Source of the DNA: Streptomyces sp. NRRL WC-3549
Lineage (GTDB): Bacteria; Actinomycetota; Actinomycetes; Streptomycetales; Streptomycetaceae
Assembly: GCF_000721935.1 (NCBI RefSeq)
Contig: NZ_KL585387.1
Location: 92,591-110,678, forward strand
Length of the DNA: 18,088 nucleotides
Direction of reading: 5' to 3'
Positions 7,521 to 14,696 of the stretch are shown here, in pieces; positions within the stretch are counted from its first letter, which is position 1; each line of letters opens with the position of its first letter. The notes below the pieces were generated by a model, which saw only the letters and a program-made list of their open reading frames with translations, was not told where the DNA came from and did not search any database. The translations under genes and the position numbers were made by a program.

Positions 7521-7550
7521 CGGCCCCGCGCACGGATGTGCGCAGGGCCG
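7521..7550 (-). terminator. serC transcription terminator hairpin
   Basis: 13-bp arms (7521-7533 and 7538-7550) surround a 4-nt loop. The single non-Watson-Crick position is a G-U pair in minus-strand RNA but a C-A mismatch in plus-strand RNA, which points to termination of the minus-strand serC transcript. It begins 14 bp after the serC stop. It is followed by only TTT rather than a long U-run. Confidence 0.7.
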
Positions 7551-7564
7551 TCCGGGATGTGCCG

Positions 7565-8803
<1,239 letters not shown>

Positions 8804-10051
8804 TCAACCCAGGGTGACGGGAAGCTCGTACAGGTCGTTCTGGGTCACGATCGGCTTGTTGCGCAGCTCGGACGGGTCGACGGCCAGTGCCAGGCCGGGG
8901 AACCGCTCGTACAGCGCGGGCAGGGCGACGGCGGCCTCCAGCCGGGACAGGGCGGCGCCCGGGCAGACGTGCGGGCCGTGACCGAAGGAGATGTGCCGGT
9001 TGGGGGAGCGGGTGACGTCGAACTCCGTCGCCGTGGGGCCCCACTGCTTCTCGTCGCGGTTGAGGGCGGCGAACGAGATCATGGTGCCCTCGCCCTTCGG
9101 CAGGATCCGGTCGCCGACCTGGACGTCCTCGGTGGCGAACCGGATCAGGATGTGCGACGTCGGCGCGGACCAGCGCAGCGCCTCCTCGATCGCACCGTCC
9201 CAGCTCGCCTCGCCGGCCAGTACGGCCCGGCGCTGCTCCGGGTGGCGCTCCAGGGCGACGACCGTGTTCACGATCAGGCTGATCGTGGTCTCGTGACCGG
9301 CGGCGATGATCAGCTTCAGGGTGTTGAGGATCTCGTCGTCGGTGAGGTGGTCGCCGTCCTCGGAGGCGTTGAGCAGCGCCCAGGTGAGGTCGTCGGCCGG
9401 CGACTGCTTCTTCTCGTCGAGGATGCGCGAGAACAGCGTGTGGATGCCCGCCATCGTCTTCGGCACCTCGGACGGCGGGGTCTGGTTGGAGAAGAACCTG
9501 TCGAAGAGGCGCTTCATCTCGGGCAGGTCGGCGGAGTCGACGCCCATCAGCTCGCTGATGACGTTCATCGGGAGCGGGTAGGCGAACTCGGCCTTGAGGT
9601 CCACGCTCTCACCCGCCGGGCGCTCCGCGAGGCGGTCCAGCAGGACCTTCGTGCGGGCCTCGATCCCCGCCCGCAGGCGCTCCACCCGGCGGGCGGTCAG
9701 GGCCTGGGCCACCAGTCCGCGCAGCCGGCGGTGCTCGGCGCCGTCCGCGGTGAGCATGGTGCGGCCCGGGTTGACCAGGCCGATCAGCGGCCAGTCCAGC
9801 GGGATCTCACCGCGCTGCCAGGCGCCCCAGACGTTGATGTCCTTCACCAGGCGGCCGTCGGTGAGGGCCGCCTTGGCCTCGGCGTAGTGGGTGATCGCGT
9901 AGACCGGTATGCCGCCCGGCAGTTCGACCTTCGCGAGCGGGCCCGCCGCGTGCAGCCGGGCGCTCTCCCCGGGGAGGTCCCCGACGAACGGGTCCAGGAC
10001 GATACGTTCCTGCTCGACGGCACCGGTCGGTTCTGCGGTCGTCGCGGTCAT
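8804..10051 (-). CDS. cytochrome P450, CYP154-type
   Basis: This 415-residue soluble P450 has all the usual hallmarks: the C-helix AEHRRLR (105-111), the I-helix oxygen-activation motif AGHETT (251-256), K-helix EALR (290-293, EXXR intact), and heme-binding loop FGHGPHVCPGA (356-366) with C363 as the iron ligand. The overall sequence (RIVLDPFV near the start, VKDINVWGAWQRGEIP, RNKPIVTQNDLYELPV at the end) resembles the CYP154 family as I recall it. CYP154 members hydroxylate steroids and other large molecules; the substrate here is unknown. The start ATG overlaps the stop of the preceding P450 by 4 bp (ATGA, 10048-10051), implying translational coupling. It is the last gene of the conservon operon. 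No ferredoxin or reductase gene is in the window, so electrons must come from elsewhere. Confidence 0.9.
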   Translation of the reverse strand: MTATTAEPTGAVEQERIVLDPFVGDLPGESARLHAAGPLAKVELPGGIPVYAITHYAEAKAALTDGRLVKDINVWGAWQRGEIPLDWPLIGLVNPGRTMLTADGAEHRRLRGLVAQALTARRVERLRAGIEARTKVLLDRLAERPAGESVDLKAEFAYPLPMNVISELMGVDSADLPEMKRLFDRFFSNQTPPSEVPKTMAGIHTLFSRILDEKKQSPADDLTWALLNASEDGDHLTDDEILNTLKLIIAAGHETTISLIVNTVVALERHPEQRRAVLAGEASWDGAIEEALRWSAPTSHILIRFATEDVQVGDRILPKGEGTMISFAALNRDEKQWGPTATEFDVTRSPNRHISFGHGPHVCPGAALSRLEAAVALPALYERFPGLALAVDPSELRNKPIVTQNDLYELPVTLG

Positions 10052-11295
10052 CGCTGGCCTCCAAGGGCGGGGGTGGGAGTGAAACGGACCGGCAGGTCCT
10101 TCAGGCCGCGGAGCCACGGGGAGGGCCGCCGGGTCAACTGGTCTGCGGGTACGGCGAGGTCGACGTCCGGCAGCCGGTCGAGGATGACCTCGATCGCCGT
10201 ACGGGCGACCGTCTCGGCGATCTCCTGTGCCGGGAAGGGGCAGCGGTGGTCGCCGTGGCCGAACGAGAAGAAGGCGTTGTTGCCGCCGGTGAGGACGGTC
10301 CCGTCCGTGCGCACCCGAGGATCGGAGTTGGCCCCCGCCAGGCTGAGGACCAGCAGGTCGCCGGCCTTGATGTGGCAGCCGCCGAGGTGGGTGTCGCGGG
10401 TGGCCCAGCGGCCCGCGATGTTCTGCGAGGGGGTGTCCTCCCACAGCACCTCGTTCATGGCCTCGGCGACGCTGTGCCGGCCGCCGGAGAGCGAGGCGGC
10501 GAACCGGTCGTCGGTGAGCATGAGGCGCAGGGAGTTGCCGATCCAGTCGGCCGTCGGCTGGTGGCCGGCGGCCATCATGACCATGAGGTCACGGGCCACC
10601 TCCTCGTCCGTGAAGCCGGAGGTGCCGGCGAGCATGCGGCTGGTCACGTCGTCGCCGGGGGCGGCGCGCCGCTCGGCCACCAGCTGGAACACGGAGGTGG
10701 CGATGTGGCGCTGCCCCGCGAGGGCGTCCGGGCCGCCGTTGATCATGTCGTTCATCGCGGTGACGAGGGCGGGCCCCTTGTCGTCGTCGAAGCCGAAGAG
10801 CTTCGCCAGCACCCGGACGGGCAGCATCATCGCGTACGAGGCGATGAGGTCGGTGGTGCCGGCCGTGCAGAAGGCGTCGATGAGTCCGTCCGCGAACACC
10901 TCGGTGTGCTGCTTGAGCTCGAACGGGTCCTCTGCCTCCAGCGCGCCGCTGATCAGGGCGGAGCGCCGGCTGTGCCGTTCGCCGACGGTGTAGAGGATCG
11001 AGGGCTGGTCCCGGCTGATCATCGGCATCAGCGGCCAGTCCTCGGGGATGCGGGGCCACTGGTTCCACAGGAGCGAGTCGCGGCTGAAGAGCACCGGGTC
11101 GCTGGTGAGCTGGTGCAGCTCGCGGTAGCCGACGACCAGCCAGGCGGGGACGTCCCCGGGCAGGACGATCGGTGCGACCGCCCCGTGGTCGCGCCTGATC
11201 GCCCGGTACAGCTCGACGGGTTCGGCCTGGAACCGCGGGCTGGAGAGGTCGACGGCGCCGGAGGTGGCACCTGCCGCGTGCGGGCACTGGGTCAC
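10048..11295 (-). CDS. cytochrome P450, CYP157-type lacking the EXXR motif
   Basis: This 415-residue P450-fold protein has heme loop SFGHGDHRCPFPAQ (344-357) with C352, and I-helix AGHQPT (243-248). The K-helix, however, reads NEVLWEDTPSQN, so the normally invariant Arg of EXXR is Trp (E282-V-L-W285). CYP157 proteins of Streptomyces are known for this loss, and the C-terminal pattern (PSPWLRGLKDLPVRFTP) also fits that family as I recall it. They are often encoded beside a CYP154 gene in conservons. Whether this protein oxidises a substrate or acts as a heme-binding regulator is open. The start is GTG 11295, overlapping the cvnD stop as GTGA (11292-11295), and the end overlaps the next P450 by ATGA. 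The C-helix WxxxR is also unusual, reading GERHSRRSALI. Confidence 0.9.
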   Translation of the reverse strand: MTQCPHAAGATSGAVDLSSPRFQAEPVELYRAIRRDHGAVAPIVLPGDVPAWLVVGYRELHQLTSDPVLFSRDSLLWNQWPRIPEDWPLMPMISRDQPSILYTVGERHSRRSALISGALEAEDPFELKQHTEVFADGLIDAFCTAGTTDLIASYAMMLPVRVLAKLFGFDDDKGPALVTAMNDMINGGPDALAGQRHIATSVFQLVAERRAAPGDDVTSRMLAGTSGFTDEEVARDLMVMMAAGHQPTADWIGNSLRLMLTDDRFAASLSGGRHSVAEAMNEVLWEDTPSQNIAGRWATRDTHLGGCHIKAGDLLVLSLAGANSDPRVRTDGTVLTGGNNAFFSFGHGDHRCPFPAQEIAETVARTAIEVILDRLPDVDLAVPADQLTRRPSPWLRGLKDLPVRFTPTPALGGQR

Positions 11296-11951
11296 GGGTT
11301 GGGCTCCGGGGTCAGGGCGGCCAGGGGCTGGTCGCCGGCCCCGGCGGCCCCGTGGCCGCCCCGGGCGCGGGCGACGGACAGGGCGTGCAGGTGCTCGACG
11401 AGTGTGATCAGGACGTACTTGCTGGAGGAGCGGTCCCGGGCGTCGCACTCGACGAGCGGGACGTCCGGGGAGAGGTCCAGCGCCTCACGGATCTGCTGCT
11501 CGGTGTGGAGCGGGCCGCCGAAGTCGTTGCACGCGACGATGAACGGCGTGCCGTGGTGCTCCAGCCGGTCGATCGCGTACCAGGAGTCCGCGAGCCGCCG
11601 GGTGTCGACGAGGACGACGGCTCCCAGGGTCCCGGAGAAGAGGCGGTCCCACAGGAACCAGAAGCGTTCCTGGCCGGGGGCGCCGAAGAGGTAGAGGACC
11701 GAACGCGCGTCGAGCGTGATGCGGCCGAAGTCGAAGGCGACCGTGGTGGACGTCTTGGAGTCCACACCGTCGAGGTCGTCGACGGCCTCGCCCGCGCGGG
11801 TCATGGTCTCCTCCGTGTTGAGCGGACGGATCTCGCTCACGGAGCGGACCATGGTGGTCTTGCCGACCCCGAAGCCGCCGACCACGACGATCTTCAGTCC
11901 GTTGTCGGCCGTCGCCTGCAGAGCGGCACGGTCAGAGGTTGCGGAGTCCAA
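11292..11951 (-). CDS. cvnD: conservon GTP-binding protein CvnD (MglA/Rab-like)
   Basis: This 219-residue small GTPase-like protein has P-loop GGFGVGKT (25-32, K31), switch I region TSTTVAFDFGRI (67-78), and switch II FGAPGQERFWFLWDRL (89-104), where the usual DxxG is replaced by GAPG. Residues 138-146 (IVACNDFGG) occupy the place of NKxD, with no Lys or canonical Asp spacing; this divergence is usual in conservon GTPases. With CvnA-C it should form a membrane-associated, G-protein-like signalling complex. The start is taken as TTG 11951, preceded by AGGTG, which overlaps cvnC by about 20 bp. The in-frame ATG at 11999 would add 16 residues translated from cvnC sequence. The gene is followed by a GTGA overlap with the CYP157 gene. 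Confidence 0.9.
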   Translation of the reverse strand: MDSATSDRAALQATADNGLKIVVVGGFGVGKTTMVRSVSEIRPLNTEETMTRAGEAVDDLDGVDSKTSTTVAFDFGRITLDARSVLYLFGAPGQERFWFLWDRLFSGTLGAVVLVDTRRLADSWYAIDRLEHHGTPFIVACNDFGGPLHTEQQIREALDLSPDVPLVECDARDRSSSKYVLITLVEHLHALSVARARGGHGAAGAGDQPLAALTPEPNP

Positions 11952-12303
11952 CGAGCACCTGTTCCAGGGTGTCGGTGTCGGGGAGCTGGTCCGCGACACG
12001 GGCAGTACGGGGATGGCGTGCGCTGATCCGGCCGGTGTCGAGCAGGTCGCAGAGCATGATGCGGACGATGCCGACGGGCAGATTCAGGGTGGCCGAGATC
12101 TCGACGACGGCGGTGGGGCGTTCGCACATCCGCAGGATCGCGGCGTGTTCCGACTGCATCCCGGGGGCCGGGTCGCACTCGGCGACGACCAGGGTCACCA
12201 GGTCGAACGCGTCCGAGTCGGACCGGCTGCGGCCCCCGGTGAGGGTGTACAGCCGGTCCGGGGCGTCGTCACGCCCGGGGCGGGGTCGCGGCGCCGACGT
12301 CAT
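11932..12303 (-). CDS. cvnC: conservon protein CvnC (DUF742)
   Basis: The 123-residue protein opens with a short basic/proline tail and then RLYTLTGGRSRS, the conserved 'R.Y.lTgGRt' start of DUF742 proteins. The rest (CDPAPGMQSEHAAILRMCERPTAVVEISATLNLPVGIVRIMLCDLLDTGRI, taken in parts) reads as a winged-helix-like domain in which a short helix-turn-helix (VEISATLNLPVGIVRIML) is visible. In conservons it partners the kinase-like CvnA, roadblock protein CvnB and GTPase CvnD; its biochemical activity is not established. The start codon overlaps the cvnB stop as ATGA (12300-12303), and the end overlaps cvnD. Confidence 0.92.
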   Translation of the reverse strand: MTSAPRPRPGRDDAPDRLYTLTGGRSRSDSDAFDLVTLVVAECDPAPGMQSEHAAILRMCERPTAVVEISATLNLPVGIVRIMLCDLLDTGRISARHPRTARVADQLPDTDTLEQVLVGLRNL

Positions 12304-12746
12304 ACGTCCGCGGATTCCGTGGCCCCGGCCACCGCGTCGGTCCCGTCGGAGGTGCGCGGCGGGGCCACCAGGTGCTCGCCGAGCTGCTCGACGAGTTCGC
12401 TCATGTTGTGGCCGACGAGGCCGACGTCGGAGTCCTCCGCGGCGACGACCGCGAGATGGGCGCCGGCGCCCGCCTCGACGATGAACAGCACCCCGCCGTA
12501 GAACTCGGCCATCGCGGAGCGCACGCCGCCGGTGCCGTCACCGAACTCCACGGACGCGCCGTGCGACAGGCTCTGGATACCGGCGGAGATCGCGGCGAGC
12601 TGGTCGGCCTGGTCGACGGAGAGCTCGGGCGTACGGCACAGCTTCAGGCCGTCCCGGGACAGGACCAGGGCGTGCCGGGCGCCGGGTGTGCGTTCCAGCA
12701 GCCCCTCCAGCAGCCAGTTGAGCTTCTCGTCGGTGGTCGCGGTCAT
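12300..12746 (-). CDS. cvnB: conservon protein CvnB (Roadblock/LC7 domain)
   Basis: The 148-residue protein carries a Roadblock/LC7 domain over about residues 8-118: KLNWLLEGLLERTPGARHALVLSRDGLKL, then DQADQLAAISAGIQSLSHGASVEFG, then YGGVLFIVEAGAGAHLAVVAAEDSDVGLVGHNM. Domains of this fold, such as MglB, act on MglA/Rab-like GTPases, which fits its pairing with CvnD. The C-terminal 25 residues are low-complexity (Ala/Asp/Thr). The start ATG overlaps the cvnA stop by 4 bp (ATGA, 12743-12746), and its own stop overlaps cvnC the same way, so translation is coupled through the block. Confidence 0.93.
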   Translation of the reverse strand: MTATTDEKLNWLLEGLLERTPGARHALVLSRDGLKLCRTPELSVDQADQLAAISAGIQSLSHGASVEFGDGTGGVRSAMAEFYGGVLFIVEAGAGAHLAVVAAEDSDVGLVGHNMSELVEQLGEHLVAPPRTSDGTDAVAGATESADV

Positions 12747-14314
12747 CGGGTGTTGCCTTCCGGGTGCGGGGAGTTGGCCCGGACCGCCTGGCTGAAGGTG
12801 CTGAAGCGTGCCGCCTGCACCTTCGGGTCGGTGGTACGGGGCCTGGGGGAATCGGATCCGCCGGGGGCGGCGTTGCCGTTGCGGGCTTCGGCGGCGGCCA
12901 GGGTGCGGCCGCGGCGGCGCTTGGGCAGGCCGCTCTCGCCGAACTGGGGGAGGGACCCGGTGGTCTCGGAGTCGCCCCCCGGCGCGGAGGCGGGGCGGGC
13001 GGAGTCCTGGTCCGGGGTGTCCTGCGCGGGGGCGTCCGGCCCGGAACCGCCCTGGGCCGCAGTGGCGTCCTGGGGGCGGGCCGAGGTGTGGACCGGCTCC
13101 GGTTCCGGGCGTGCGGGGGCGGGCGCGCCGGGCGCGAGGGGGGCGCGGGAGACGAGCTCCTGCGGCAGCATCATCAGGGCACCGGTGCCGCCGCGCGCCG
13201 ACGGCCGGAAGGAGACGGTCAGACCGTGCTTACGGGCCAGCCGGCCGACGACGGCGAGCCCGAGGCGGGTACCGGACAGACCGGCGAGGTCCTGGTTCCG
13301 GGCCGAGACGGCACGCTCGGCGCGACGCAGCTGGACGTCGCTCATCACCAGACCGCTGTCCTCGACGGTGATGACGACCCCGGCCGGGACCTCCTCGACG
13401 TACACGTGGACTTCGGCGGTGGGCGGCGAGAAGTTGGCGGCGTTGTCGAGGAGTTCCGCCAGGGCGTGCATGACGCCCTCGGCGGCGTGCCCGGCGATCG
13501 CCACGTCGCTGGTGGAGTGCAGGCGGATGCGCTGGTAGCCGCCGATACGGCCCATCGCGCCCCGCAGGATCGACTCCATCACGATCGGCTTCGCCCAACG
13601 CCGCCCGGAGCGGGCCCCGGTGAGGACGGCGACGGAGTCGGCCAGCCGGCCCGCCTGGGCGGTGCGGTGGTCCAGGTGCAGGAGGTCGCCGAGCACGTCG
13701 TCGGCGGTGTGCCGGTGCTCCATCTCGCGCAGGTCGGCCAGCATGCCGGTGGCCAGCGCCTGCATACGGCCCGCGGCGTTGGCGCAGGCCGCGAGGGCGG
13801 CGGAACGCTCGGTCTCGCTGCGGCGGGCACGTGCGGAGAGCCGGGCGACCTCGTCGGTGAGGCGGGCCTGCTCGGCCTCGGCCTCGGACGTCAGGCGGGC
13901 GACCCGCTCGGCGGTCTCGGTGGTGATCCGGGAGGCCTCGGCGGCGGCGGTCGCCTTGATGCGGGCCGTCTCGGCGGTGAAGCGCTGCGCCTCGGCCGCG
14001 GAGGCCGAGACGAGGCGTGAGGTCTCGGCGGTGAAGCGCTCGGAGTCGGCGGTCCGCAGGGCCCGCAGGGCGCGCGCGGTGGCCAGGGAGTGGACGGCGA
14101 CGGTCACCGAGACGCACAGCAGCACGGCCGCGGCGCCCGCTCCCCAGGACAAGGGGGCCCGTACCGAGGCGGGCGCCGCGGTCACCGCCCACAGGCACAG
14201 GGCACCGGTGACGGCTGCCGAGATCAGCAGGGCGAGCGCGGTTGGCCGGAGTGAAGGGCGCAATCGGAGTCCTCGGGGCGGACGGTTCGGGGGGCAGGGA
14301 CAATCCGGGCGCAT
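12743..14314 (-). CDS. cvnA: conservon sensor-kinase-like membrane protein CvnA
   Basis: The 523-residue protein has two N-terminal hydrophobic segments (about 25-47 and 58-77) with only about 10 residues between them, so it has almost no extracellular sensor domain. A long charged helix (about 88-200) contains three 18-residue repeats (ERFTAETSRL..., QRFTAETARI..., SRITTETAER...). A dimerisation-like segment, LLHLDHRTAQAGRLADSVAVL, follows (211-231, with H216 in the His-box position). The HATPase domain (about 275-385) shows an N-box HALAELLDNAANFSP (283-297), G1 VEDSGL (317-322) and G2 GTRLGLAVVGRLARKHG (348-364). The C-terminal 130 residues are a Pro/Ala-rich disordered tail. It is likely the input component of the conservon. 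The start ATG 14314 has a weak ribosome binding site, so it is not certain. cvnB overlaps its stop. Confidence 0.9.
   Translation of the reverse strand: MRPDCPCPPNRPPRGLRLRPSLRPTALALLISAAVTGALCLWAVTAAPASVRAPLSWGAGAAAVLLCVSVTVAVHSLATARALRALRTADSERFTAETSRLVSASAAEAQRFTAETARIKATAAAEASRITTETAERVARLTSEAEAEQARLTDEVARLSARARRSETERSAALAACANAAGRMQALATGMLADLREMEHRHTADDVLGDLLHLDHRTAQAGRLADSVAVLTGARSGRRWAKPIVMESILRGAMGRIGGYQRIRLHSTSDVAIAGHAAEGVMHALAELLDNAANFSPPTAEVHVYVEEVPAGVVITVEDSGLVMSDVQLRRAERAVSARNQDLAGLSGTRLGLAVVGRLARKHGLTVSFRPSARGGTGALMMLPQELVSRAPLAPGAPAPARPEPEPVHTSARPQDATAAQGGSGPDAPAQDTPDQDSARPASAPGGDSETTGSLPQFGESGLPKRRRGRTLAAAEARNGNAAPGGSDSPRPRTTDPKVQAARFSTFSQAVRANSPHPEGNTR
13864..14038 (-). repeat. 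three 18-codon repeats in the CvnA linker helix
   Basis: CvnA residues about 92-150 hold three tandem 18-residue units, starting ERFTAETSRL, QRFTAETARI and SRITTETAER, each followed by an Ala/Glu-rich half. The first two also match strongly at DNA level (both contain GTCTCGGCGGTGAAGCGCT on the plus strand), suggesting recent tandem duplication. Confidence 0.7.
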
Positions 14315-14696
14315 CGGGGCGGCTTCGGTGAAAGAACCGCAGCAGGAGCTGATTGTTCCTGATCAAGTAACGGCAACTATAGGAGAATTGACGCCGCGTT
14401 TGGCGATCCCTTGTGGCCACTTATGTTTGGAATCTGTCTTGAAATCGACGGCGGTGGGGGCTCTCGGAGGGTGCGGCGGGTCAGGTGGCTGGATTTGCAT
14501 GGTGAACCAGTAGCGAATATGGCGATATGTCGTTTGTGCGGAGCGGGATTTGTCACGATCGTCGCCTGAGGGCGGGTGGGCCGCTAGTGTGAGCGCTCCG
14601 GTGCAGCCGACCTCGGGTCGCGGCACTGCCGTAAGACACACCGCGGGCGCCTTGAGGGGAGGCGCCGCGTGGCCCCGACGGAGGACACAGGCAACC
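14315..14696. other. divergent intergenic region between cvnA and the LCP gene
   Basis: This 382-bp gap has no convincing gene. It holds the only clearly AT-rich stretches of the window (about 14345-14450 and 14495-14555). On the minus strand TATAGT (14381-14376) is a possible -10 for cvnA, but a matching -35 is poor. On the plus strand TAGTGT (14585-14590) is a likely -10 for the LCP gene. The direct repeat ATATGgcgATATG lies near 14517-14529. Confidence 0.6.
14585..14590 (+). promoter_or_regulatory. candidate -10 element for the LCP gene
   Basis: TAGTGT matches the Streptomyces housekeeping -10 pattern TAgngT and lies about 107 bp before the GTG start, predicting a leader of about 100 nt. 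The -35 at 17-18 bp upstream is poor (GTCGCC/TCGCCT). Confidence 0.4.

Noticed and set aside
8804..11295. A secondary-metabolite biosynthetic cluster
   Set aside because: Apart from the two P450s there is no polyketide, peptide, terpene or other scaffold enzyme, and the P450s are part of the conservon.
10246..11694. A 482-codon plus-strand open frame
   Set aside because: It is antisense to the CYP157 gene and cvnD and has no recognisable motif.
12764..14020. A long Gly-rich open frame antisense to cvnA
   Set aside because: It mirrors the repeats and the Ala/Pro-rich tail of cvnA, with no recognisable fold or ribosome binding site.
8804..14314. Naming the conservon rarABCDE (as in S. griseus)
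   Set aside because: The layout is similar, but the conservon number and orthology cannot be decided from sequence reading, and serC as a neighbour does not identify it. Only generic cvn names were used.
14514..14532. A palindromic operator around ATAT-GGCG-ATAT
   Set aside because: Only the 4-bp arms pair; the flanking bases mismatch when extended, so it is at most a direct repeat in an AT-rich patch.
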